64,000 bases of DNA. Source: Caproiciproducens galactitolivorans. Lineage in GTDB: Bacteria > Bacillota > Clostridia > Oscillospirales > Acutalibacteraceae. The stretch spans positions 62,001-126,000 of the forward strand of contig NZ_JAPOHA010000009.1 of assembly GCF_026672255.1 (NCBI RefSeq), read 5' to 3'. A program made the position numbers and the translations under genes. Below the pieces are notes generated by a model. The model ran no database searches, was not told the origin of the DNA, and was given only the letters and a program-made list of their open reading frames with translations. This document shows positions 17,600 through 26,391 of the stretch, one piece after another (position 1 is the stretch's first letter; every line of letters begins with the position of its first letter).

Positions 17600-17613
17600 T
17601 TTCTATAAACTCC

Positions 17614-17642
17614 TTGAATTTCCGAAGTGGTAGTACTATTAT
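17614..17642 (+). promoter_or_regulatory. Sigma-A promoter of ackA
   Basis: TTGAAT (17614-17619), 17-base spacer, TATTAT (17637-17642). The -10 lies in the palindrome TACTATTATAGTA (17634-17646), which also holds the opposite-strand tmcAL -10. Confidence 0.65.
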
Positions 17643-17666
17643 AGTATATGGTGTTATTTGTGTCGA
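17638..17666 (-). promoter_or_regulatory. Sigma-A promoter of tmcAL
   Basis: On the minus strand TCGACA (17661-17666), 17-base spacer, perfect TATAAT (17638-17643). It overlaps the ackA -10 by five bases on the other strand. Confidence 0.65.
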
Positions 17667-17700
17667 TACAAGCAAAAAGCAAAATTTAGGAGGAATAAGA

Positions 17701-18954
17701 ATGAAGATTCTGGTAATCAACGCCGGCAGTTCTTCCCTGAAGTATCAGCTGATTGATATGGATACGGAAGAGATGATTGCAAAAGGCAACTGCGAAAGGA
17801 TAGGGATTCAAGGGGGAATATTCAGCCACAAAACCGCAGACGGGCGCAAAAAGGATTTACAAGTCGAAATGGCAAGCCATACCGATGCATTTAAGCTGGT
17901 TACGGCTGCTTTAACGGATAAACAGGTTGGTGTAATCAAAGATCTGTCCGAGGTTACGGCAATCGGCCACCGCGTAGCGCAGGGCGGCGCCATATTCAGC
18001 AAGTCCCTTTTCATTAATGATGATGTTATAGAAGGAATTAAAAGCCTGATTCCTTTGGCGCCCCTTCACAACGGCCCGGAGCTTCAGGGCATTCTGGCCA
18101 GCCGCGAGATCTTCGGGAAGGACGTGCCCGAGTGCGTTGTTTTCGATACCGCTTTTCATTCCACCATGCCGAAAAAGGCATATATGTTTGCCATTCCGTA
18201 TGAATACTATGAGAAATATAAGATTCGCCGCTATGGCTTCCACGGCACCTCCCACCGTTACGTCAGCGCGCGCTGCGCACAGCTGATGCATCAGCCTCTG
18301 GAAGATATCAATATGGTTACCTGCCATATCGGAAACGGTTCTTCCCTTGCGGCAATCCACGGCGGCGAGGTAATTGATACCAGCATGGGCCTTACTCCGC
18401 TGGACGGTTTCATGATGGGTACGCGCTCCGGCTCTCTTGACCCGTCCGTTGTAACCTTTATTATGGAAAAAGAGGGACTTACCCCGGAACAGATGGACGA
18501 AATCCTGAATAAGAAATCCGGCCTTCTCGGTATTTCCGGTTTCAGCGATGACCGCGATGTTACAAAGGCGGAAATCGAAGGAAATAAGAGAGCCATTCTC
18601 GCTCACGAGATGCTGAGCTACCAGATTATCAAGTTTATCGGTTCCTACGCGGCGGCGATGAACGGTCTTGACTGTATCGTATTTACGGCAGGCTTGGGTG
18701 AAAATCAGACCCATCTGCGTTATTCCATTTGCCGTGGCCTGAAATTTTTCGGCGTAAAAATCGACCCGGTTCTGAACGACAAAATGATCCACGGACGCGA
18801 AGGCAAAATTTCCGCCTTTGACTCCAAAGTTGCCGTATATGTCGTGCCGACAAATGAAGAGCTCGTTATCGCCCGCGACACCAAGGAAATCGTCGAGAAA
18901 CTGACCTATGCTTCCACGGAAGATAAAACGGTCGTCGATCTGGAAGATATCTGA
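17701..18954 (+). CDS. ackA: Acetate kinase
   Basis: A 417-residue ASKHA kinase converting acetyl phosphate and ADP to acetate and ATP, the main substrate-level phosphorylation step of many fermenters. Signatures: NAGSSSLKYQLID at the N-terminus, RRYGFHGTSHRYV near residue 175, HIGNGSSLAAI near 208 and GLTPLDGFMMGTRSG near 230. The ATG at 17701 lies 7-8 bases after TTAGGAGG; longer in-frame forms lack a ribosome site. A short acidic C-terminal extension follows the core. pta is not adjacent. It has its own promoter and a terminator shared with the convergent ATPase operon. Confidence 0.97.
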   Translation: MKILVINAGSSSLKYQLIDMDTEEMIAKGNCERIGIQGGIFSHKTADGRKKDLQVEMASHTDAFKLVTAALTDKQVGVIKDLSEVTAIGHRVAQGGAIFSKSLFINDDVIEGIKSLIPLAPLHNGPELQGILASREIFGKDVPECVVFDTAFHSTMPKKAYMFAIPYEYYEKYKIRRYGFHGTSHRYVSARCAQLMHQPLEDINMVTCHIGNGSSLAAIHGGEVIDTSMGLTPLDGFMMGTRSGSLDPSVVTFIMEKEGLTPEQMDEILNKKSGLLGISGFSDDRDVTKAEIEGNKRAILAHEMLSYQIIKFIGSYAAAMNGLDCIVFTAGLGENQTHLRYSICRGLKFFGVKIDPVLNDKMIHGREGKISAFDSKVAVYVVPTNEELVIARDTKEIVEKLTYASTEDKTVVDLEDI

Positions 18955-18974
18955 TTTCAAAAAAGATACAAAGA

Positions 18975-19009
18975 AAGGGTGCATCCTTAGCGGACGCATC
19001 CTTTTATTT
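18975..19009. terminator. Bidirectional terminator between ackA and the ATPase operon
   Basis: GGGTGCATCC pairs with GGACGCATCC (one wobble, one mismatch) around TTAGC, with AAAGAAA before and TTTTATTT after. It overlaps the last codons of the ATPase subunit D gene. Confidence 0.75.
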
Positions 19010-19618
19010 GTTTATCTTTTGCTTTTTAATCACTTTTAACCGTGAAAATTCTTCGCGGTCCTTTTCTTCCAGTGCGTCCGTTATGAACTTTACGGTGGTT
19101 TCGAACCGGGGGATCATAATATTTTTCAGAGCGTTGGCTCTTTTCTGCGTCTTTTTAATCGCATCGGCCAGCCGGTATACACTGTTTTCCACTTCGGCCA
19201 GCTCGGCGGTCAGGCGCTTTACTTCTCCGAATTTATTGTAGGCGTCATCCAGCATAATATTGGTGGAATTCAGCCCAAACGGGATCGGAATGCTGACGGG
19301 GTCAAACGACACCATGGGAATTTCCACGCCCATAACGCTTCGATAAGCCACATTCAGGCTGTTGTCAAGCGGAACGGTGCGCGACAATTCATCGCAGATA
19401 CCGAGTGTAATATTTGCTCTTTGAAGCGCGGCATAGGCCGCGTCGTACGTATCGTCAATTTTCCCCTGAATTTTAGCCGCCCGCTCAATCAGGGACATCA
19501 TTTCCCGTATTAAAATGTTCCGTTTCCGGTCGAGAAGATCAAAACCCGTGCGTGAAAGCGCAAGGGACTTTTTTGTGGCGAGCAAATTGCCTTTGGTTGG
19601 AACGATCTGGTTGTTCAA
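19004..19618 (-). CDS. atpD: V/A-type ATPase subunit D (central stalk)
   Basis: A 204-residue, mostly helical coiled-coil protein forming the rotor axle inside the A3B3 head. The N-terminal IVPTKGNLLATKKSLALSR and the C-terminal helix ending EFSRLKVIKKQK are typical of the family. The start is TTG, 9 bases after AGGAGG. It is the last gene of the operon and is separated from subunit B by an 83-base gap containing a hairpin. Confidence 0.93.
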   Translation of the reverse strand: MNNQIVPTKGNLLATKKSLALSRTGFDLLDRKRNILIREMMSLIERAAKIQGKIDDTYDAAYAALQRANITLGICDELSRTVPLDNSLNVAYRSVMGVEIPMVSFDPVSIPIPFGLNSTNIMLDDAYNKFGEVKRLTAELAEVENSVYRLADAIKKTQKRANALKNIMIPRFETTVKFITDALEEKDREEFSRLKVIKKQKINK

Positions 19619-19643
19619 TGCGGCTCACCTCCTTTGGTTGGTA

Positions 19644-19680
19644 AAAATTGTGCAGTCCAAAAAATATTGCGCAATTTTAC
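19644..19680 (-). other. Intercistronic hairpin between ATPase subunits B and D
   Basis: AAAATTGTGC (19644-19653) and GCGCAATTTT (19669-19678) are complementary with one wobble around a 15-base A-rich loop. It lies between subunit B and subunit D in a transcript where other gaps are short. It may modulate relative expression or RNA decay; it lacks the GC core and U run of a terminator. Confidence 0.5.
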
Positions 19681-19701
19681 ATGCAATCCTGCGCTCTCAT
19701 A

Positions 19702-21132
19702 CTATTCCTTTGTGCCTTTTTCAGGTTCAGCTTCGGTTTCAGAGGATTTCTCCTGTATTGCTTTTTCATAGTATTTGTCAAGAATGGCGTCGTCCACACG
19801 ATCGAGTTCTTCACGCGGCAGCGTGGCAAGAAGCTTCCAGCCCAAATCCAGACTTTGCTCGATGGAACGGTTTTCATTAAAGCCCTGCGCCACGAACTGG
19901 GATTCAAACAGTTTACCGAACTCAATATATTTTTTATCGACGGGGGAGAGTTCCTCTTCACCGATAACGGAGGCGAGGGAACGGGCGTCCATAACCTTCG
20001 CGTAGGAGGCGAAAAGCTGGTTGGAAAGCGCCGGATGGTCTTCACGTGTGAAGCCTTCGCCGATGCCGTCCTTCATCAGACGGGAAAGGGAGGGGAGAAC
20101 GGCGACCGGCGGATATACACCGGAACCGTCCAGTGTGCGGTCAAGCACAATCTGGCCTTCGGTAATGTATCCGGTCAGGTCCGGTACCGGGTGCGTAACG
20201 TCGTCGTTCGGCATGGTCAGAATCGGAATCTGGGTTACGGAACCTTTTTTGCCGCGTATCATGCCGGCACGTTCGTAAAGGGAGGCAAGGTCGGAATACA
20301 GATAGCCCGGGAACCCTTTTCTGCCCGGAATTTCGCCCTTGGAGGAACTGAACTCACGGAGCGCTTCGGCGTAGGAGGTCATATCCGTCATGATAACAAG
20401 GATATGCATTCCCAGTTCAAAAGCAAGGTACTCCGCAACCGTCAGCGCACAGCGGGGCGTCAGAATTCTTTCGATGATCGGGTCGTTTGCAAGGTTCAGG
20501 AACATAACAACTCTTTGCAGTACGCCGGATTCGTCGAAGGAACGGCGGAAATATTCAGCGACGTCGTTTTTAACGCCCATCGCGGCGAAAACAATCGCGA
20601 AATTGCTGCCGCTGTCGTCGCTGATTTTCGACTGCCTCGCGATCTGAACGGCAAGCTCGTTATGCTTCATACCGGAACCGGAGAAAATCGGAAGCTTCTG
20701 TCCGCGAATCAGCGTCATCAGCGTATCAATGGTTGAAACGCCGGTATTAATATAGTTTTTCGGGTATTCACGGGATACCGGATTGATCGGCGTTCCGTTA
20801 ATATTCGCTTTTTTCACCGGGAAAATGTTTCCCAGTCCGTCGATCGGGCGGCCCGCGCCGTCAAATACACGGCCGAGGATTTCCGGAGAAAGCGGCATCT
20901 CCATCGGGTGCCCTTTCAGTCTGGTACGCGTGTTGTCCAGGGAAATACCGCGCGTGCCTTCAAATACCTGTATTACGGCCCGCTTGCCGTCCAGCTGAAC
21001 AATTCTTCCCTGACGCATGGTACCATTGTCCAGACGGATATCGACAACCTCTTCAAACGACGCGTTCTCAACGTTGTCCATTACAATCAGCGAACCGCTG
21101 ATTTCCTTTAAGCCAATATAATCAAGAATCAT
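19702..21132 (-). CDS. atpB: V/A-type ATPase subunit B (regulatory, non-catalytic)
   Basis: A 476-residue subunit alternating with subunit A in the head hexamer. It lacks a canonical P-loop, as expected, having [18 protein letters not shown] near residue 145. Other family blocks are [15 protein letters not shown] near 50, [18 protein letters not shown] near 250 and [18 protein letters not shown] near 275. AAGGTGG precedes the ATG by 7 bases. The C-terminal ~15 residues are acidic and variable. Located 43 bases after subunit A. Confidence 0.96.
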   Translation of the reverse strand: MILDYIGLKEISGSLIVMDNVENASFEEVVDIRLDNGTMRQGRIVQLDGKRAVIQVFEGTRGISLDNTRTRLKGHPMEMPLSPEILGRVFDGAGRPIDGLGNIFPVKKANINGTPINPVSREYPKNYINTGVSTIDTLMTLIRGQKLPIFSGSGMKHNELAVQIARQSKISDDSGSNFAIVFAAMGVKNDVAEYFRRSFDESGVLQRVVMFLNLANDPIIERILTPRCALTVAEYLAFELGMHILVIMTDMTSYAEALREFSSSKGEIPGRKGFPGYLYSDLASLYERAGMIRGKKGSVTQIPILTMPNDDVTHPVPDLTGYITEGQIVLDRTLDGSGVYPPVAVLPSLSRLMKDGIGEGFTREDHPALSNQLFASYAKVMDARSLASVIGEEELSPVDKKYIEFGKLFESQFVAQGFNENRSIEQSLDLGWKLLATLPREELDRVDDAILDKYYEKAIQEKSSETEAEPEKGTKE

Positions 21133-21175
21133 GGCGTAACCACCTTCTTAGGTAAAAATTAAAAATCCGTCCAGA

Positions 21176-22936
21176 TCAGGATTGAAGAATCGCAGACAAA
21201 GCCTGGTCAATTTCCTGAATGTAATCATCGAACATTTCCAGTTTGTTATTGGGAATATCGTACTTCATTTTGATTAATTTATCGAACAGCCCGGTCTGTT
21301 TTATCACCGAAATCGGAACGGAGGCGGTTACAAGCTGCTTCGATTTTTTGTAAAGGTGAAGGATCACTTCCATCATCCGCTTCTGTTTTTCAAGCGGGAC
21401 ATAGGTGTCTTCCGCATGGAATGCATTCTGTTGGAGGAAGCCGACGCGGATGATACGCGCAATTTCGATGATCAGCTTCTGGTCGTCCGGCAGAACGTCC
21501 GAACCGATCAGCTTTACGATTTCCATTAACTGGTTTTCTTCCTGCAGGATGCGGTTGATCTGTACGCGGTATTTTATAAATTCTTCGCCGAGGTTTTTAA
21601 CGTACCACGGGTCCAGATCGCTGAAATATTCGCTGTAGCTCTGCGTCCAGTTGATTGCAGGGTAATGTCGCGCATAAGCGAGGGCTTTGTCCAGCGCCCA
21701 GAAACAGCGGGTAAAACGCTTGGTGTTCTGGGTAACCGGCTCGGAGAAGTCCGAGCCCTGCGGGGAAACGGCGCCGATAATCGTAATGGAGCCGTCCGTA
21801 TTGTTTAAATTCTTAACCATGCCGGCACGCTCGTAGAATTCGGATAAGCGGCTCGGCAGGTATGCCGGGAAGCCTTCTTCCGCCGGCATTTCTTCCAGCC
21901 GTCCGGAAATTTCGCGCAGCGCTTCGGCCCAGCGTGAAGTGGAGTCGGCCATAATGGCTACGTGATACCCCATATCACGGTAATACTCGCCAAGTGTGAT
22001 ACCGGTGTAAATGGAAGCTTCACGCGCCGCAACCGGCATGTTGCTCGTGTTGGCAATCAAGACGGTTCGGTCGGTCATCGGCCTGCCCGATTTCGGGTCG
22101 ATCAGCTCGGTGAATTCGTCCAGAACCTGGCTCATTTCGTTGCCGCGCTCTCCGCAGCCGACATAAATGATAATATCGGCGTCGCACCATTTTGCAAGCT
22201 GATGCTGCGTCATGGTTTTTCCGGTGCCGAACCCGCCCGGAATCGCCGCCGTGCCGCCCTTGGAAATGGGGAACAGGGTATCGATTACGCGCTGGCCCGT
22301 TATCAGCGGAACCTTCGTCTGAAGGCGCTCGGTTACCGGGCGCGGGGTGCGGATCGGCCATCTCTGGCAGAGAGTAAGCTTGTGGATTTCTCCGTGCTGA
22401 TCCTCCAGCTCCAGAATGGTGTCGTTTACTTTATACTGTCCGTTTTCCGCGACTTTCTTAACAACGCCGGAAAGCCGGGGAGAAACCATGCACTTATGCG
22501 TTATGATGGTCGTTTCCGGGCACTCGGCGTAAATGTCGCCGCCTTTGAGCTGATCGCCTTCTTTTACCTTTACGGTTACGTCCCAGAGACGGTTCTCATC
22601 CAGCGCGGAAACGTTGCTGCCGCGCGCGATAAACGCGCCGGATTGCTCCGCGATGCTTTTGAGCGGCCGTTCGATTCCATCAAAAATATTATCGATGATG
22701 CCGGGGCCTAAGGTTACGTTCATGGGGCTACCGGTGCCGTAAATCGGTTCGCCGGGCATTAGTCCGGTTGTTTCCTCGTAAACCTGTATGGTAATAAACT
22801 GGTCCGTAATACCGATGACTTCACCGACAAGGCGCTCATTGCCAACAAAAACCATCTCCATCATGGAGAAGCTGCGTGAGTTTTTAATGGTTACAACAGA
22901 ACCATTAATGCCGTATATAACATTCTGATTATCCAT
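21176..22936 (-). CDS. atpA: V/A-type ATPase catalytic subunit A
   Basis: The 586-residue catalytic subunit hydrolysing or making ATP. The P-loop GGFGTGKT is near residue 230, the family-specific non-homologous insertion lies between about residues 110 and 185, and ADSTSRWAEALREISGRL is near residue 330. The start was chosen at 22936 because GGAGA lies 8 bases upstream; two other in-frame ATG codons (22945, 22957) lack a spaced site. The combination of A-specific insertion and neighbours distinguishes it from F-type beta. Confidence 0.96.
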   Translation of the reverse strand: MDNQNVIYGINGSVVTIKNSRSFSMMEMVFVGNERLVGEVIGITDQFITIQVYEETTGLMPGEPIYGTGSPMNVTLGPGIIDNIFDGIERPLKSIAEQSGAFIARGSNVSALDENRLWDVTVKVKEGDQLKGGDIYAECPETTIITHKCMVSPRLSGVVKKVAENGQYKVNDTILELEDQHGEIHKLTLCQRWPIRTPRPVTERLQTKVPLITGQRVIDTLFPISKGGTAAIPGGFGTGKTMTQHQLAKWCDADIIIYVGCGERGNEMSQVLDEFTELIDPKSGRPMTDRTVLIANTSNMPVAAREASIYTGITLGEYYRDMGYHVAIMADSTSRWAEALREISGRLEEMPAEEGFPAYLPSRLSEFYERAGMVKNLNNTDGSITIIGAVSPQGSDFSEPVTQNTKRFTRCFWALDKALAYARHYPAINWTQSYSEYFSDLDPWYVKNLGEEFIKYRVQINRILQEENQLMEIVKLIGSDVLPDDQKLIIEIARIIRVGFLQQNAFHAEDTYVPLEKQKRMMEVILHLYKKSKQLVTASVPISVIKQTGLFDKLIKMKYDIPNNKLEMFDDYIQEIDQALSAILQS

Positions 22937-22967
22937 CTTATTCATCTCCGATATCACTAGGTATAGG

Positions 22968-23564
22968 TCAGACTACGGCCATGCCTGAGTTTTCCTCAAA
23001 CCACTCACGCTGATCTTCCAACAGGGAATCGAGCGTTTCGTCCGCCGCGATACCCATTTCAGAGTTATAGGCAAGAATGCCGCCGATTTGGATATCGTCG
23101 CTGATCTTAAACTCGCAGTCGTTTCCGAAAGCCTTCTGAATCAGCTCTTTGTACTGCTCATCTTCTTTTCGGATACGGATAACCGTGCCCGGTTTTTGGA
23201 AGGTCTTAGACAATATCTCTGCTTTCTTAACCAATAAATCCGCGTAGCCTTTTTCCTTTGTAAATTCGGAAAGCGCTTTTTTTGCCTGTTCGAATACCTC
23301 GTCCGTAATTTCCCTGCGTTTTGAAAGGAGGTCCTTCCGGACGTTCATTTCGCGCTGCGCCATTTCTTTGGAAATGCCGTTTCTCATTTCGGCCATTTCC
23401 TTCTGGATCAGCCGGTAAGCTTCGGTTAATACGTCAACCTCCGCTCCTTCAAGCTCTTTCCTCTTAAATGAGTCTATTTCCTGTTCGATTTTTTTACGCT
23501 GTTCTTCGGCATAGTGATTGATTGCCACATAGAATTTATTTATTTTATCATCGTTGACAGCCAT
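22968..23564 (-). CDS. atpE: V/A-type ATPase subunit E (peripheral stalk)
   Basis: A 198-residue protein with a long, charged N-terminal helix (residues ~1-110) and a small globular C-terminal domain, the architecture of the stator subunit E that pairs with the G/H subunit. GGGGGG lies a few bases before the ATG at 23564; an upstream in-frame ATG at 23588 lacks a site and sits in the preceding spacer. The sequence is poorly conserved, so the call rests on architecture, motif GGILAYNSEMGIAADETLDSLL and operon position. Confidence 0.88.
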   Translation of the reverse strand: MAVNDDKINKFYVAINHYAEEQRKKIEQEIDSFKRKELEGAEVDVLTEAYRLIQKEMAEMRNGISKEMAQREMNVRKDLLSKRREITDEVFEQAKKALSEFTKEKGYADLLVKKAEILSKTFQKPGTVIRIRKEDEQYKELIQKAFGNDCEFKISDDIQIGGILAYNSEMGIAADETLDSLLEDQREWFEENSGMAVV

Positions 23565-23593
23565 AACAACCCCCCGTTTCGCCGTCAAGCGGC

Positions 23594-23902
23594 TTAAATA
23601 TTCAGCCCGATTGCCTCACGGACATAACGGGTGATCGAATCCTTTGTACGGCCGTTGCCGTGTCTGTCCGGAATTTCCAGGATAAGCGGGCGCTTCTGAT
23701 TCAGCTTTAAGTCATAAACCATGTCGGGGCAAAGGGAAATCAGTGTTTCGGTCATCAGAATAACCGCCACGTCCTCCATCTCCATTGCCTCTTTCAGGGC
23801 TTTTTTTACTTCGGCGGGCTCATGGACGACAACGCCCTCGATTCCCGCCAAACGAAGCCCAACCTGCGTATCCACATTGTCACTGATTAGATAAAAGCGC
23901 AT
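23594..23902 (-). CDS. atpF: V/A-type ATPase subunit F
   Basis: A 102-residue Rossmann-like protein bound to the central stalk, thought to modulate activity. The pattern FYLISDNVDTQVGLRLAG at the start, DVAVILMTETL in the middle and PLILEIPDRHG near the end is characteristic. It sits between the K and E genes, with a 27-base gap to K. Confidence 0.93.
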   Translation of the reverse strand: MRFYLISDNVDTQVGLRLAGIEGVVVHEPAEVKKALKEAMEMEDVAVILMTETLISLCPDMVYDLKLNQKRPLILEIPDRHGNGRTKDSITRYVREAIGLNI

Positions 23903-23929
23903 AAAACATGCACCTCTGCTTTCAATGGG

Positions 23930-24388
23930 TTAAATCTTGTTCAGGATGAGAATGGAAATCAAAAGTCCGTACAATGCAATACCTTCGCCCAAAGCAACGA
24001 AAATCAGTGCTTTACCGAAAACCTTCGGCTCTTCGCTTGTTGCGCCGATTGCCGCAGGAGCGGAAGTCGCAACGGCGATTGCACCGCCGATACCGGAAAT
24101 TGCCGTAACAGCCGCGGCCGCAATTAAACCAAGACCTTTTGAAGAATCCGACATGGGAGCATTCTGAGACTGAGAGGTAGGAGCCGCCGCTGTATCTTTT
24201 ACATCTGTTCCGGTTGCGGCTGAAGCAACAACAGGGATCGCAAAGGTAAGAAGGCAAACGGCAAGGAAAGTAAAGATCTGCGTTGAAACGGCGCGGCTTG
24301 GGTTCTTTCCGTTTTTAACGGAACGAATCGAAAGAATAACGGAGACTACTAAAAAGATTACCGGTAAACAAATTAATACTTTAATCAT
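23930..24388 (-). CDS. atpK: V/A-type ATPase proteolipid subunit K (c ring), N-terminally extended
   Basis: A 152-residue membrane subunit of the ion-carrying rotor ring. Residues ~83-152 form the usual helical hairpin, with GLGLIAAAAVTAISGIGGAI as first helix and the ion-binding Glu135 in ALGEGIALYGLL. Unusually, residues 1-57 form another hydrophobic hairpin, and a linker rich in Ala, Ser, Thr and Gln (~58-82) joins the two. The first hairpin has no buried carboxylate, and VVASAA at its end could be a signal-peptidase-like site. No glutamine is seen in the first helix of the functional hairpin, which argues weakly against Na+ coupling. The ATG at 24388 follows GGAGG. Confidence 0.85.
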   Translation of the reverse strand: MIKVLICLPVIFLVVSVILSIRSVKNGKNPSRAVSTQIFTFLAVCLLTFAIPVVASAATGTDVKDTAAAPTSQSQNAPMSDSSKGLGLIAAAAVTAISGIGGAIAVATSAPAAIGATSEEPKVFGKALIFVALGEGIALYGLLISILILNKI

Positions 24389-24441
24389 GATACTTCCTCC
24401 AACTAAATATGTTATTAAAATAAAGTTACACGCAAAAAACA

Positions 24442-26388
24442 TTACTGCTTCTTACGAACAACAACTGGGTTGAACGGACGGCCTCCGCCGTCGAAAAAGC
24501 GGCTGAACATCTCATAAAATTCCAGCCTTAAAACCTGAATGCCGACCAGCAGGCCTTCCAGCGCCATGACAAACGCGTTGCCGATTACGATAATCAGAAG
24601 GTACATGATGCCGCTGTTCATTTCGGCAAGCGTAAATACAACCAGCATCATACCGGCGTGAACCAGAACGAAGGCGCCTACACGCAGAAAACTCATTGTG
24701 TTGGTGGCGTAGCTCAGCAAAAACTCAAATACTTCGAAAAAGTTCTGCATGATGTAATCGCCCCATGCTTTTGGTTTCCAGTCCGGTTTGCGCTTAACCA
24801 AATCGCCTAGAATGTCGCGGAAGAACATACAGATAAGCGGCAGTATGAGACAGCAAATTACATATGTTTTATTTACAATTTTCCAGCCGAACGCAAGTTG
24901 TCCGCCGAAGCCGACAATCAGGGACGAATAAAAGATTAATCCAGCAAGTCCGCTCGGGCCGAATAATGCGTTTCCGTAGTTCTTCCTTTTTAAAGACGAA
25001 TAGATATTGACCAGCATTGCAAGGATAACCAGTGCAATACCGATTCCGACGGCGGAATAAACAATCATGCTGGTGGTTGCGGGCTTCATGACTTCGATTG
25101 GCTTTTCGGCAAATCCCATTGCCTTAAAGAGAGGATCCAATGCATGTTCGAATCCGAAAACCGAACCGAATATCGTTCCGAAAATACCGGCGGAAACACC
25201 GCAGGCGATCATTACTTGGCCAAGCTTGTTTTTCGTTTTCTTCCATACCAGCCAGCCAATAAGCGCAACGCAAAGCCCCTGCCCGAGATCCGCGAACATG
25301 ATGCCGAAGAGTAAAAAGTAGGTAATGGCAACAAAAGCGGTAGGGTCGACCTCGTCGTAACACGGAAGCCCGTACAAATCCACAAAGAATTCGAAAGGCC
25401 GGAAGATACTTTTGTTTTGCAGTTTTACAGGCGGCGAATGGATCAGTTCATCCTCTCCGCCGTCAAAGGTGTAGGCAAGCGATCCGACTTTATCCAGTTC
25501 CTCTTTGAAGGATTCCTCTTTGTCCGCCGGAATCCAGCCGGTAAGGATAAAACTGTCGTTGTACCTTGCGGCATACCGCCGCATGTCAAAATAAACGGAC
25601 CGCTCGGTCAGCCAGGAATAAACCTTCCGGCACATGGGGAATTCTTTTTCCCAGAGTTTTTCAAAAGCTTCCTCCGTGTCTTTCAACTGTTTTTTCGTGG
25701 CGTCAAGCTTAGCTTTCAGGGATTCCACTTCGGATTCGGGGCTGCCGACCAGCTCGGTTAACCGCGTTCTTTCAAAATAGAGGCTCGAAAAAATCCGGTC
25801 AACTTCGGTTACGTTTTCAATCGGTGAAAAATAAACGCCCCAATAACGCAAAGGATCACTTGTGGACGGGAAAAATACAATATAAGGGTTTTGCTTATAG
25901 TTTTTCAGTTTTTCGTAGCTTTCCCTTGGCAGGGAGCCAAACCGGACTTTAATGTATTTGCAGTCGTGAATTTCACTGAGATTCAGATTCAAACCGACAA
26001 AGTGACTGATTTTATCGATTTCAACGGACAGCTCGCGAATTTTGTCCTGCGCTTCGTCATATTCCTTTTGCAGTTTGCTGATCGAAGCGGAGAGGGAACC
26101 GACGTAGGAAAATAGTTCTTCCTGAGGGGTCGTAATTTTTTCGACTTCCTCCTCACTTAACAGATCCATTTTATAATGGAAATGCGCCAGAACATCGGAA
26201 AGCTGCTGCAGGGGTTCCGCGAAAGGATTTTCTTCATTCATCAGAGGTGAAAAATCAGATGTATCCGAGAAAAAGGATAATGCATTATCCGGATGGAAAA
26301 AACAGGTTTTTCCGCACAGTGTGGTGGTTTGGTCCAGGTCTGCCATCAATCCGAACATACTCACTACTTTAACTTTTAAAACGGCCAA
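24442..26388 (-). CDS. atpI: V/A-type ATPase subunit I (stator a subunit)
   Basis: A 648-residue protein with a cytoplasmic, coiled-coil-rich N-terminal half (to ~330) and about seven to eight membrane helices. It provides the ion half-channels; the essential arginine is most likely Arg569 in SFLRVGAF. A cluster of family-typical residues GIMFADLGQGL lies near residue 360. The start is TTG, 8 bases after GGGGTG and 3 bases beyond the subunit C stop. Confidence 0.94.
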   Translation of the reverse strand: MAVLKVKVVSMFGLMADLDQTTTLCGKTCFFHPDNALSFFSDTSDFSPLMNEENPFAEPLQQLSDVLAHFHYKMDLLSEEEVEKITTPQEELFSYVGSLSASISKLQKEYDEAQDKIRELSVEIDKISHFVGLNLNLSEIHDCKYIKVRFGSLPRESYEKLKNYKQNPYIVFFPSTSDPLRYWGVYFSPIENVTEVDRIFSSLYFERTRLTELVGSPESEVESLKAKLDATKKQLKDTEEAFEKLWEKEFPMCRKVYSWLTERSVYFDMRRYAARYNDSFILTGWIPADKEESFKEELDKVGSLAYTFDGGEDELIHSPPVKLQNKSIFRPFEFFVDLYGLPCYDEVDPTAFVAITYFLLFGIMFADLGQGLCVALIGWLVWKKTKNKLGQVMIACGVSAGIFGTIFGSVFGFEHALDPLFKAMGFAEKPIEVMKPATTSMIVYSAVGIGIALVILAMLVNIYSSLKRKNYGNALFGPSGLAGLIFYSSLIVGFGGQLAFGWKIVNKTYVICCLILPLICMFFRDILGDLVKRKPDWKPKAWGDYIMQNFFEVFEFLLSYATNTMSFLRVGAFVLVHAGMMLVVFTLAEMNSGIMYLLIIVIGNAFVMALEGLLVGIQVLRLEFYEMFSRFFDGGGRPFNPVVVRKKQ

Positions 26389-26391
26389 ATA

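Noticed and set aside
17911-18999. 362-codon open frame antisense to ackA
   Set aside because: It is the shadow of a highly conserved gene and has no recognisable domain or ribosome site.
19648-20736. 362-codon open frame antisense to the ATPase subunit B gene
   Set aside because: It lies wholly on the opposite strand of a conserved gene, its protein is basic and low-complexity without motifs, and no ribosome site precedes it. Such frames are expected in this base composition.
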